Of a DNA stretch of 64,000 nt, positions 20,702 through 28,769 are shown one piece after another. The notes below the pieces were generated by a model. The model worked only from the letters and a program-made list of their open reading frames with translations, was not told where the DNA came from and searched no databases. Location: positions 1,152,001 to 1,216,000 of the forward strand of contig LR743504.1 of the NCBI GenBank assembly GCA_902712845.1, read 5' to 3'. How positions within the stretch are numbered: the stretch's first letter is position 1; every line of letters begins with the position of its first letter. The position numbers and the translations under genes were made by a program. This DNA is from Methylobacterium bullatum. GTDB lineage: Bacteria; Pseudomonadota; Alphaproteobacteria; Rhizobiales; Beijerinckiaceae.

Positions 20702-21390
20702 CGTCGGTGAGTCGCGTGGCCCCCGCCCCCTGGAGCACGACCGACACGCTGCCGCGCAGCGACGGCGCCCGCGTCGACCATCTCGTGGTCCTCGGCCTCG
20801 TACCGCCCAGCGCCCGTGTCCTCGATATCGGCTGCGGCGACGGCACGCTCCTGGCGCTGTTGCGCGACCGGCGCGGCGTCGACGGGCGCGGCATCGAGCT
20901 GTCCCGCGAGGGCGTCAACGCCTGCCTCGCGCGGGGCCTGCCGGTGATCCAGGGCGACGCCGACACCGATCTCGCCAATTACCCCGACGACGCCTTCGAC
21001 GTGGTGGTCCTGTCCCAGACCATCCAGGCGACGCGCAACCCGCGCATCGTCCTGGAACACCTGCTCCGCATCGGCCGGCAGGTGGTGATCTCGTTCCCGA
21101 ATTTCGGCCATTGGCGGGTCCGCTCGGAACTGGCCTTCCGGGGCCGGATGCCGGTGACCGAGCTGATGCCGGAGGAGTGGTACGAGACCCAGAACATCCA
21201 CCATTGCACCATCCGGGACTTCGTCGGCCTGTGCCGGACCGTGGGGGCCGAGATCGAGAAGGCCACGGCGCTCAACGCGCGCGGCCGGCCGATGCGGATC
21301 TCCATGCCGTGGTGGGTCTGGAACCTGTTCGGCGCGCAGGGGGTGTTCCTCCTGCGGCGCGGCGACGGATCGTCGTCCGACCCGACATAG
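20698..21390 (+). CDS. metW: Methionine biosynthesis protein MetW
   Basis: A 230-residue SAM-methyltransferase-fold protein that works with MetX in alphaproteobacteria and other proteobacteria. Visible: the motif-I segment [12 protein letters not shown], the MetW hallmark [13 protein letters not shown], and [14 protein letters not shown]. Starts with GTG overlapping the metX stop (GTGA), so the two are translationally coupled. It is thought to support MetX rather than act as a free-standing methyltransferase; that role is family knowledge. Confidence 0.92.
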   Translation: MTSVSRVAPAPWSTTDTLPRSDGARVDHLVVLGLVPPSARVLDIGCGDGTLLALLRDRRGVDGRGIELSREGVNACLARGLPVIQGDADTDLANYPDDAFDVVVLSQTIQATRNPRIVLEHLLRIGRQVVISFPNFGHWRVRSELAFRGRMPVTELMPEEWYETQNIHHCTIRDFVGLCRTVGAEIEKATALNARGRPMRISMPWWVWNLFGAQGVFLLRRGDGSSSDPT

Positions 21391-21523
21391 GGCGATCCAG
21401 ACGCCCCTCCCGCGAAGCGAGGGTACGGCGGCCGGCGCCCGGCATGCGGCAATCTCCACCGATGGCCCGCATGGACGACATCCGGCATGAAGGGCGGCCG
21501 ATGGCGCAGGAGGAGACATCCTA

Positions 21524-22813
21524 TTGAGGTTTGGGGATCGAGACCGGACACGAGCGGAAGAGTCGCGTTCGCCGACGATCACGCATTTGCAGCAGGCATC
21601 CAGCGGCCGGTCCTTCGCCCTGCAACTGCTCATTGTCCTGGTCCTGCTCGTCACCGCGCAGACCTATGACGGATCGATCCACGGGCTGGGACATTGGATC
21701 GTCCTGTCCGTCTATGCCGGGGCCTCGATCCTCCTGGCGCTGCTGAGCCTGCGAACGGCACCGGGGACCGGCATCCCCGTGGGCCCGAGCCGAGGGCGGC
21801 TCGGCTGGGGTTCGACCCTCCTCAATGCCAGCGTCGCGATCTACGTCCTCGTCGAGCACATGTTTCTGGGCGCCGCCGACACGGAGGAGGCCGCCGCCGC
21901 GGTCAGCCGGATCCCGGCTTTCCTGATCCTGCTCCAGACCGCGCTCACCATGCGCGTCTGGCACACCTGCCTCTTCGCCGGTCTGGTGACGGCGGGGTGG
22001 GGCGGCGCCATCCTGTTCGTCTATCTCTCGCCCGAGAGCCAGCACCTCGGACCGCACGTCACCCTCGACGAGGAGGTGCCGGGGCTTCTCACCTTCATGG
22101 TCGCCAGCCTCGTGGTCCTCGACGGTGTGCGGCGGCTGACCTGGGCGGTGGCGGCGACGTTCCGGCTGGAGCGGGAGCGCCTGATCCTCACCCGCTTCGT
22201 GCCGGCCGCCGTCGCCGAGGATCTGGCGCAGGGCGGCGGTCCGGGCGAGGTCCAGGAGCGTCATGCCTGCCTGTTCGCCCTCGACATCCGTGGCTTCTCG
22301 GCGCTGACGCGGACACGGCCTCCCCAGCAGGTTGTGGAGGTCCTCATGGAGATGCGCGCCCTGACGCACCGGGCCGTGACGGAACGCGGCGGCATCGTCG
22401 ACAAGTATATCGGCGACGGGGTGCTGGCGCAGTTCCTCGTCGGCCCTCCCCAGGCGCAGGCGCGCGCGGCCTTCACCTGTGCCGAGGCGGTCCAGCTGCG
22501 GCTGGCGGCCCTCAACCGGCGCCTCGCGGAGAAAGGTCTTCCCTCCCTGCGCGTCACCATCGCGCTGCATGCCGGCGACGTCCTGGTCGGCGTCTTCGAC
22601 GACGGTCATCGCGCGGAATTCACCGTCCTCGGCCCAGCGATGAACACCCTCGCGCGCATCGAGGCACGGGCCAAGGCCGTGGACCTCCCGATCGCCATCT
22701 CGGAGGATTTTCGCGATCTCCTTGCCGGCTCCGGCGCGAGCGGTCTCAACTGGATCTCGGCCGGGACGGTGAGCGAAGCCTCCGGGCCCCGGCTCTACGC
22801 CGTCGCGCACTGA
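21524..22813 (+). CDS. Membrane-bound class III adenylate/guanylate cyclase
   Basis: A 429-residue protein. Several hydrophobic segments fill residues about 30-200 and the cyclase catalytic domain lies at about 235-425. Metal-binding Asp residues are in FALDIRGFS and DKYIGDG; the transition-state Asn and Arg are in MNTLARIEA. All look intact, so it should make cAMP (or cGMP). The start is a TTG at 21524 with AGGAGGAG about 10 nt upstream, which decides it. No partner receptor is nearby, but a cyclic-nucleotide-binding protein lies at 42.1 kb. The first 85-bp hairpin repeat begins 38 bp after the stop. Confidence 0.85.
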   Translation: MRFGDRDRTRAEESRSPTITHLQQASSGRSFALQLLIVLVLLVTAQTYDGSIHGLGHWIVLSVYAGASILLALLSLRTAPGTGIPVGPSRGRLGWGSTLLNASVAIYVLVEHMFLGAADTEEAAAAVSRIPAFLILLQTALTMRVWHTCLFAGLVTAGWGGAILFVYLSPESQHLGPHVTLDEEVPGLLTFMVASLVVLDGVRRLTWAVAATFRLERERLILTRFVPAAVAEDLAQGGGPGEVQERHACLFALDIRGFSALTRTRPPQQVVEVLMEMRALTHRAVTERGGIVDKYIGDGVLAQFLVGPPQAQARAAFTCAEAVQLRLAALNRRLAEKGLPSLRVTIALHAGDVLVGVFDDGHRAEFTVLGPAMNTLARIEARAKAVDLPIAISEDFRDLLAGSGASGLNWISAGTVSEASGPRLYAVAH

Positions 22814-22850
22814 ATCGTATCCGGCCCGATGCCATCGGCAGGCTCGTCAC

Positions 22851-22935
22851 TGAGTGTCTCTCACAAAACTCCCGCTGCACCGTCGTGCCGTGAGCGAGAA
22901 CCGACGGTGACCGGGAGTTTTGTGAGGCACTCTTA
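22851..22935. repeat. 85-bp inverted-repeat hairpin element, copy 1
   Basis: Ends TGAGTGTCTCTCACAAAACT and AGTTTTGTGAGGCACTCTTA form near-perfect inverted repeats with 14 perfectly paired bases (CTCACAAAACTCCC). Inside, CACCGTCG and CGACGGTG add a second 8-bp stem. The same 23-bp ends and the same total length recur at 42599-42683, while the middle 39 bp has diverged. Lies between the cyclase gene and a small secreted-protein gene. Could be a MITE or REP-type element. Confidence 0.75.
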
Positions 22936-23056
22936 ATCCCGCATGGTTCGTGTGCCGTGACACGTCATGAAGGAAAAAGACTTCCTATATCAGGTTCATG
23001 CAGAGAGAAGCGGGCCAAACATCTGGTCTGCGCTGTAAAGGAACTTGTTAAACGCC

Positions 23057-23317
23057 ATGATGAACCGTATCGCCGCCGTCGCTACCGCTCTTGTGCTTGG
23101 CGCTGCTTCGATCTCTTCTGCAACGGCGTTCGAGCGCCCCTCGCGCTACACCGCTTTCTCGCCCTATGACGTCACCGAGACCGGCTCCCTCAGGGAGGTC
23201 AGCCGCCCGCCCGCCTATCTGGGCTGCCCGATGAGCTCGGCCGCCGAAGGCAATGCCAACCAGCAGAATTTCCCGGTCCAGCAATACGGTCAGACCTCCG
23301 GCGGAAACCGTTGCTGA
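23057..23317 (+). CDS. Small secreted hypothetical protein
   Basis: An 86-residue protein. Residues 1-24 form a signal peptide (AAVATALVLGAAS...ATA). The mature part is short, polar and rich in Ser, Gln and Gly, with one Cys in LGCPMSS and a C-terminal Cys. Two tandem ATGs occur; the first (23057) is used, with AAAGGA upstream. Followed 24 bp later by a 32-codon membrane ORF with its own ribosome-binding site. Function unknown. Confidence 0.68.
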   Translation: MMNRIAAVATALVLGAASISSATAFERPSRYTAFSPYDVTETGSLREVSRPPAYLGCPMSSAAEGNANQQNFPVQQYGQTSGGNRC

Positions 23318-23341
23318 TCCTTTGAGACGAGAGGGACGAAC

Positions 23342-23440
23342 ATGGTTCTGAAGGGCTTTTCCTACGCCATGATCGGTGCCTTCGCGGGCGGCCTGATCTG
23401 GACGATCGTCGGTGCCGCGAGCGTCTTCCTGGCCTCGTAG
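23342..23440 (+). CDS. Very small single-span membrane protein (32 residues)
   Basis: ATG at 23342 to TAG at 23440. A GAGAGGGAC ribosome-binding-site-like stretch lies just upstream. The peptide begins MVLKGFSYAM and then has one hydrophobic, Gly/Ala-rich segment (IGAFAGGLIW through FLAS), so it probably spans the inner membrane once. It follows the small secreted protein gene by 24 bp and precedes a strong terminator, consistent with a real two-gene transcript. Short ORFs can arise by chance, hence moderate confidence. Confidence 0.5.
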   Translation: MVLKGFSYAMIGAFAGGLIWTIVGAASVFLAS

Positions 23441-23472
23441 GCCGGATCGTTCACAAAGACCGGAACGCTGTG

Positions 23473-23497
23473 CGGCGGGGCGAGAGCCCCGCCGTTT
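23473..23497. terminator. Terminator hairpin between convergent genes
   Basis: CGGCGGGGC (23473-23481), GAGA loop, GCCCCGCCG (23486-23494), followed by TTT. The perfect 9-bp GC stem lies between the small membrane ORF on the plus strand and the BioC-like gene ending at 23503 on the minus strand, so it may serve both. Confidence 0.75.
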
Positions 23498-23502
23498 CCA
23501 TG

Positions 23503-24285
23503 TCAGGGATCGCGCCGGATCTCCAGGGTGGCGACCTCGTAGGTGATCGCCGCTCCCCCTGTCTCGAACTGCCTGATCACCGTGCGCAACGCGCCGGGCG
23601 AGAGGGGGCGCGCAACGCCCGGCGTTCCGGCCCCGATGGCGCGGAGCGATCGGAGGAAGGCCCGGCCGTCGGCATGTGTCTCGACGACCGGCTCCAGGAA
23701 CAAGTTGCTCGTGCAGCCGGCGAAACGGAGCCGGGCCAGGGCCTCCGCCGTCGGATAGGACGGTGTGGCGGGGCGATGGCCGACGGCGTCATGCGCCGCG
23801 TGCCATTCGCGGAACGTGCCGGACGCCAGGGTCGTCACCGCGAGGAACCCGCCGGGAGCCAGCAGACCGGAAAGGCGGCCGAGCGCGCTCTCCAGATCCT
23901 CGAACCATTGCGCGGCCAGGCTCGAACAGATCAGGTCGAAGCCCGGCGCCAGGCAGGGCCGCTCGCCGTCCATGACGAGAAACGCCAAATCCCGCCGATG
24001 CCGCATGCGCTCGCGCGCCCGCCGGATCATGGTGGGCGCCAGATCCGAGGCCACCATCAGGCCGGGCGTCACATGAGCGAGGACGGCCTGTGTGAGGAAG
24101 CCGGTGCCGCAGCCGATCTCGAGAATGCGCGGCGACGGGGGAAGGGGCAGGGCGGCGATGCGCTGCGCCAGCCGCGCAGCGACCTCCGCCTGGATGATTC
24201 CGGCGGCATCGTAATCGTCCGCCCCGTCGAAGGCCCGGGCCACAGCCTGTTTCCAGGGACGCATCGGTGCCGTCGGCGGGATCAT
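23503..24285 (-). CDS. BioC-like malonyl-ACP methyltransferase / class I methyltransferase
   Basis: About 260 residues. SAM-binding motif I is ILEIGCGTGFLT. The stretch SSLAAQWFEDLESALG strongly recalls BioC, which methylates malonyl-ACP to prime pimelate synthesis for biotin. bioA and bioF occur later in the window (56.6 and 59.6 kb) but not next to it, so BioC is likely yet not proven; a generic methyltransferase is the alternative. Start placed at the ATG at 24285; the frame extends to 24405, and another ATG at 24264 is possible. None has a clear ribosome-binding site. Confidence 0.72.
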   Translation of the reverse strand: MIPPTAPMRPWKQAVARAFDGADDYDAAGIIQAEVAARLAQRIAALPLPPSPRILEIGCGTGFLTQAVLAHVTPGLMVASDLAPTMIRRARERMRHRRDLAFLVMDGERPCLAPGFDLICSSLAAQWFEDLESALGRLSGLLAPGGFLAVTTLASGTFREWHAAHDAVGHRPATPSYPTAEALARLRFAGCTSNLFLEPVVETHADGRAFLRSLRAIGAGTPGVARPLSPGALRTVIRQFETGGAAITYEVATLEIRRDP

Positions 24286-24453
24286 CGGTGAGGCTGCGAT
24301 AGACCGGGCGCGGGGGGCGCTCAAGCGTCCCGGCGCGACTTGCGCTTCCGGCCGCGCAAAAGGGAAGCCTCGGCCGTCCACACTCATACACAGGTGAGCG
24401 ATCACTCGGCATCGTTGACGAACGCTTTACGAAAAGCTGCCCATTGTTCCGAT

Positions 24454-25499
24454 ATGTGGCGTAGCGTACTCGCGTTTTCCGTTCTCGGCCTCATCGGCGC
24501 AGGTCTCACCGGCTGTGGACGCAGCCCGTTCGAGAGCCGCGAGGCTTGGCGCGACCAGACCGAACAGGCCTGCAACGCCAAGCGGCTGGTGGAGACAACC
24601 GAGTTCGTCACCCCGGCCAAGGAGATCAACGGTCCGGGCGTCTGCGGCATGCTCCAGCCCTATCGGATCACCCGTCTCGGCAAGGGCTCGGTCGTCCTGA
24701 AACAGCGGATGACGCTGGCCTGCCCGGCCCTGGCCGAGGCCGAGGCATGGCTGGCCGACACGATCCAGCCCGCCGCCAACCTGTATTTCGGCCAGCCCGT
24801 GGCCGAGATCAACGCCGGCTCCTATGCCTGCCGCGGCCGCAACAACCAGGCCGGCGCCAAGCTCTCGGAGCATTCGTTCGGCAATGCCGTCGACATCATG
24901 TCGTTCAAGCTCGCCGACGGCTACGTCATCACCGTGAAGGGCGGCTGGCGCGGCACCGAGGCCGAGCAGGGTTTTCTGCGCGAAGTCTTCGTGGGGGCCT
25001 GCGCACGCTTCTCCACCGTGCTCGCCCCCGGCTCCAACGTGTTCCACTACGACCATATCCACGTGGATCTCGCCCGCCACGACCCGCGCGGCCTCAAGCG
25101 CATCTGCCAGCCGCTGCTGAAATTCACGCCGCAACTCGGCGCCGACGGCGTGCCCCGGCCGGTCTCGCGTCCGCGCCCGGTGGAGCGCCAGCCCGCCCCG
25201 CCCCAGGCCCCGTCGATATCGAAGAGGACGATCCCTACGGCGTGGCGCCGATGTCCTCGAACCGGAGCCCGGCCAGGACGAGCCCGCAGGTCGCCCGCGC
25301 GCCCTCCCCCGGCCTTTCCGCTGCCGCCCCGTCGAATCGGGCGCCTTCCGCCTATGCCTCCACCCCGGCGGCCCGGCCGGTACAGCGCCCGCAGACATCG
25401 CGTCTGGCCTCCGCGCCGACCTATGCCGAACCGGCGCCGGGCTTCTCGGAGGAGCCGCTGTCGCTTGCCGCCCCGGGCCTCTCGGACCCGATCTACTGA
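24454..25499 (+). CDS. Extensin-like C-domain lipoprotein, probably frameshifted near its 3' end
   Basis: ATG at 24454 gives a lipoprotein signal with lipobox LTGC. Residues about 30-240 form the extensin-like C-terminal (M15-peptidase-like) domain with the metal-ligand motifs SEHSFGNAVDI and HYDHIHVDLAR, so a role in peptidoglycan is plausible. After about residue 250 the reading frame continues to 25683 as an Arg/Pro-rich tail overlapping the next gene. The other frame (from about 25205) encodes a more natural tail, VDIEEDDPYGVAP ... LSDPIY, stopping at 25499. A one-base loss in the C-rich stretch 25193-25210 explains this. Confidence 0.7.
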
Positions 25500-25627
25500 G
25501 GGCCGGACTGTGTTCCGGTCGCCCCAGGACGGAATGAAAGCGACGCCGCCCGGCCTCTTGCGCTTGACACCGCCCGGACAGACGCCATCGTCCCCGGATG
25601 AACGGACTCCAGCGAAAAGACGCCGGC

Positions 25628-26095
25628 ATGCGCCCGAATTTCCTCGCCACCGCCCTGGCCCTCGGCCTCGTCCTCGCGGGTAGCCTCCAACCCGCCTTCG
25701 CCCGCTCGGGCCGCGAGGAGATCACCCCTGCCGAGGAACGTGAGTTTCCCTTCGACGGGCAGATTCCGGGCTGTCAGGATTCCTCGGTGCTGGAACAGAT
25801 GTCGAGCCAGTTCGCCGAGAAGGAGGCGAAGTTCTGGAATTCGAGCCTCACCATCGTCGGCTATGACCGGATCGAGCGGACGGCCTGGCGCCCCTGGGGC
25901 CTCGACACCTATCCCCGCCGCTTCTGCAGCGCGGTGGCGACCACGTCGGACGGGATCAAGCGCAAGGTGGATTATTCCGTGCGCGAGGGACTCGGCTTCA
26001 TCGGCGTGACCTGGGGCGTGGAGTTCTGCGTCCACGGCCTCGACCGCAACCTCGCCTATGCCTACGCCACGGCCTGCCGCGAAGCCCGTCCGTGA
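25628..26095 (+). CDS. Hypothetical secreted protein
   Basis: A 155-residue protein, not recognised. The ATG at 25628 gives a clean signal peptide (residues 1-25, ending AFA); an upstream ATG at 25598 would bury it. Mature part: Cys in IPGCQDS, RFCSAVA, EFCVHGL and TACREAR, an even number that suggests two disulfides in the periplasm. Its stop overlaps the GTG of the RNase T2 gene (GTGA), so the two proteins are made together and may act together in the periplasm. Confidence 0.68.
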   Translation: MRPNFLATALALGLVLAGSLQPAFARSGREEITPAEEREFPFDGQIPGCQDSSVLEQMSSQFAEKEAKFWNSSLTIVGYDRIERTAWRPWGLDTYPRRFCSAVATTSDGIKRKVDYSVREGLGFIGVTWGVEFCVHGLDRNLAYAYATACREARP

Positions 26096-26751
26096 GACGA
26101 GCCGCCGCGCTCGCCGGACTGGCGCTGACGGCTCTCGCCGGAACCGCGCAAGCGCAAGGCTACGGACGCGGCGGCACGCCCGGCGAGTTCGATTTCTATG
26201 TGCTGGCCCTGTCCTGGTCGCCGACCTATTGCGAGACGGCCGGACGGCGTGACGCCGACGGCCAGTGCCGGCCGGGTCGCGGCCTCGGCTTCGTCGTCCA
26301 TGGGCTGTGGCCGCAATACACGCGGGGCTACCCGTCCGACTGCTCCTCCGTGGAACGCTCTCCCACCCGGCAGGCCATGGATGTGGCCGGCGAGGTCTAT
26401 CCGAGCGAGGGGCTCGCCCGGCACGAGTGGCGCAAGCATGGGACCTGTTCGGGCCTCGATCCGATGTCGTATTTCAAGGCCGCCGCCCAGGCGAGGGAGG
26501 CAGTAACCATCCCGGCCGCCTTCGCCAAGCCGGATTCCGACACGCGCATCGCACCCGTCGATATCGCCCGCCAGTTCGTGGCGGCCAATCGGGGCCTGCG
26601 CCCGGACATGATGTCGGTCACCTGCACCCGGGGCGAGTTGCAGGAGGTGCGGATCTGCTTCACCAGGGATCTGCGCGGCTTCACGCCCTGCCCCGAAGTG
26701 GCACGGCAGAATTGCCGTGCGGGCGAGATCGCCGTCGACGCGAGCCGGTGA
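26092..26751 (+). CDS. Ribonuclease T2 family protein
   Basis: A 219-residue secreted RNase. Signal peptide at residues 1-21 (ending AQA). Both catalytic segments are present: CAS-1 VVHGLWPQY and CAS-2 HEWRKHGTCSG, with the two catalytic histidines, Glu and Lys. Paired cysteines (ADGQC, DCSS, GTCS, SVTC, RICF, PCPE, NCRA) fit the disulfide-rich fold. Cleaves single-stranded RNA in the periplasm or outside the cell, probably to scavenge phosphate or bases. GTG start overlapping the upstream stop. Confidence 0.88.
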   Translation: MRRAAALAGLALTALAGTAQAQGYGRGGTPGEFDFYVLALSWSPTYCETAGRRDADGQCRPGRGLGFVVHGLWPQYTRGYPSDCSSVERSPTRQAMDVAGEVYPSEGLARHEWRKHGTCSGLDPMSYFKAAAQAREAVTIPAAFAKPDSDTRIAPVDIARQFVAANRGLRPDMMSVTCTRGELQEVRICFTRDLRGFTPCPEVARQNCRAGEIAVDASR

Positions 26752-26769
26752 GGCCAGGAACCTGCGCCC

Positions 26770-27615
26770 ATGAACTACAGGCACGCCTTCCACGCCGGTA
26801 ATTTCGCCGACGTGCTCAAGCATCTCGTGCTGACGCGCGTTCTGCATCATCTTCAGGCCAAGCCCACGGGCTTTCGCGCCATCGACACCCATGCGGGCCT
26901 CGGTTTCTACGATCTCACCGGTGACGAGGCCGGGCGGACAGGCGAGTGGCACGACGGCTGGGGGCGTCTCGATACCCCCTTCCCCGACGAGGTCGAGGCG
27001 CTGTTCGGCCCCTATCGCGAGGCGGTCGCCGCCACCCAGGCGCGCCATGGGGCCAACATTTATCCCGGCTCTCCGGCGATCATCCGCGAATTCCTGCGGC
27101 CCAGCGACCAGGGCGTCTTCGTCGAACTGCACCCGGCCGATGCCGAGATCCTGCGCGAGCGTTACAACCAGGATCCGCGCACCAAGGTGATGCATCTCGA
27201 CGGCTGGACCGCCCTCAACGCGCTGATCCCTCCTCCCGAACGGCGCGGCGTCGTGCTGATCGACCCGCCTTACGAGGAACTCGGCGAGGTCGAGAGGCTC
27301 GGCTCGGCGCTGGCCAAGGCCGTCGCGAAATGGCCGACGGGCATCTATCTCGGCTGGTATCCGATCAAGGACGTGGCGCTCATCGACCGTATGGTGGCGG
27401 AGCTCGACCGCTCACTCTCCCGGCCCGCCCTGCGCATCGACCTGATGATTTCGGAGCCCTATCCGAACCGTCTCAACGGAAACGGCCTCATCGTCATCAA
27501 CCCGCCCTGGCGTCTCGCCGACGAGGCGGCCCTGTTCCTGCCCGCCCTGGCCGAGCGGCTGGCGCGCGGCGATTACGGGGCGTTCCGCTGCGACGCGTTC
27601 GGCGTCGAGGCTTGA
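26770..27615 (+). CDS. rlmJ: 23S rRNA (adenine-2030-N6)-methyltransferase RlmJ
   Basis: A 281-residue cytosolic methyltransferase. The N-terminal family signature MNYRHAFHAGNFADVLKH is present, followed by DTHAGLGFYDL (SAM motif) and the catalytic DPPYEEL motif of N6-adenine methyltransferases. Length matches Escherichia coli RlmJ. The next gene begins within or just after its stop codon. Confidence 0.92.
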   Translation: MNYRHAFHAGNFADVLKHLVLTRVLHHLQAKPTGFRAIDTHAGLGFYDLTGDEAGRTGEWHDGWGRLDTPFPDEVEALFGPYREAVAATQARHGANIYPGSPAIIREFLRPSDQGVFVELHPADAEILRERYNQDPRTKVMHLDGWTALNALIPPPERRGVVLIDPPYEELGEVERLGSALAKAVAKWPTGIYLGWYPIKDVALIDRMVAELDRSLSRPALRIDLMISEPYPNRLNGNGLIVINPPWRLADEAALFLPALAERLARGDYGAFRCDAFGVEA

Positions 27616-27623
27616 ACCCTACC

Positions 27624-28343
27624 GTGAAGGTCGTCCCTGCCGTGAACTCCGCGATTCCCGTGGCCAGCGCCGCCATTCCGGGCAGCGTCGATACGATGCG
27701 TCTCGTCCGCTACGACGATGCCTACTCGATCATGGTCGGCACGGCCGAACTGATGAACGACCGGCACCGCGATTCGGAGCGGGCGCTGGCCACGGTCACC
27801 TGCGCGCGGCTCGAGGGAAACCCGGCGCCGAAGATCCTCATCGGCGGGCTCGGCATGGGGTTCACCCTGCGTGCGGCCCTCGACGCCCTCGGCCCCCGGG
27901 CGGAGGTCGTCGTGGCCGAATTGATGCCGGCGGTCATCGCCTGGGCGAGCGGCCCCCTCGCCCATCTTTTCACCGGGAGCCTCGACGATCCGCGCGTGAC
28001 CCTGGTCGAGGCTGACGTGAACCGTCTCATCCAGTCGGGACAGGCTCAGTACGATGCCATCCTCCTCGACGTCGACAATGGCCCCAAGGGCCTGACGCGC
28101 CGGGAGAACGACCGCCTCTACGATGGCTGGGGCCTCAAGCGGGCGCATTATGCCCTGCGACCAGGCGGCATCCTGGCCGTCTGGTCCGGGGGGCCGGACC
28201 GCCGGTTCAAGAAGCGGCTCCGGCGCTTCGGCTTCGATGTCGAGGAACACCGCTATCCCGCCCATCCCGGCGGACGCCGGCACGTGCTCTGGATCGCCGT
28301 AAGGACGAACGTACAAGCCGAGGCGGGCCGGCGGAACGGGTAG
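27624..28343 (+). CDS. Spermidine-synthase-like protein
   Basis: About 239 residues with the Rossmann fold of polyamine synthases: GTAELMNDR near the N-terminus, the nucleotide-binding GGLGMGFTLRAAL, VVAELMPAVIAW, and LDVDNGPKGL. The aspartate that binds the polyamine in true spermidine synthases is not clearly conserved, so substrate and even catalysis are open. Start uncertain: GTG at 27624 is used; a TTG at 27612 (overlapping the rlmJ stop) or GTG at 27642 are alternatives. Confidence 0.75.
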   Translation: MKVVPAVNSAIPVASAAIPGSVDTMRLVRYDDAYSIMVGTAELMNDRHRDSERALATVTCARLEGNPAPKILIGGLGMGFTLRAALDALGPRAEVVVAELMPAVIAWASGPLAHLFTGSLDDPRVTLVEADVNRLIQSGQAQYDAILLDVDNGPKGLTRRENDRLYDGWGLKRAHYALRPGGILAVWSGGPDRRFKKRLRRFGFDVEEHRYPAHPGGRRHVLWIAVRTNVQAEAGRRNG

Positions 28344-28375
28344 TCCCGTCGCCGTCCCGTCCCGCCGGGTCGATC

Positions 28376-28663
28376 TCAGTAATTGTAGGACCGGCGGGGA
28401 TAGGCCTGGTTCGGTGCGTAGCCGGCTCCACGCTGCTGCACCCGCGAGCCGTACTCGATCTCACGCTGCTGCTTGGCGCGGCGATTGGCGAGATAGCGAC
28501 CGCCGATGCAGCCCGCGACCGCACCCACCACGCCGCGTTCGGCCAGGTAATGCCCGGCGAGGCCGCCGATGATCGCGCCCTTGATGCAGCCTTTGGCTTC
28601 GGCCGCTCCCGTGCTCGCCACGGTGAGCAGCACCAGGGCCGAGAGCGTTGCAACGATGCGCAT
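28376..28663 (-). CDS. Small glycine-zipper secreted protein
   Basis: A 95-residue protein. The ATG at 28663 is chosen because GGAGG sits 6-7 nt upstream; the ATG at 28669 would be too close. Signal peptide at residues 1-24 (ending AEA), then a glycine-zipper stretch (GAIIGGLAGHYLAE and GAVAGCIGGRYL) that can insert into or pack against membranes, then a basic, Gln/Tyr-rich tail ending RRSYNY. Two cysteines are present in the mature protein. Function unknown. Confidence 0.7.
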   Translation of the reverse strand: MRIVATLSALVLLTVASTGAAEAKGCIKGAIIGGLAGHYLAERGVVGAVAGCIGGRYLANRRAKQQREIEYGSRVQQRGAGYAPNQAYPRRSYNY

Positions 28664-28769
28664 GATCATCCTCCACGATTGTGCGGGGAGGAAACACCGG
28701 CCCGGAGCTTAGCGTTCCGGGTTTGGTTCGGCGGGATCGCGAGAAACCGCGTTGCGCGGCGCGCCGGCC

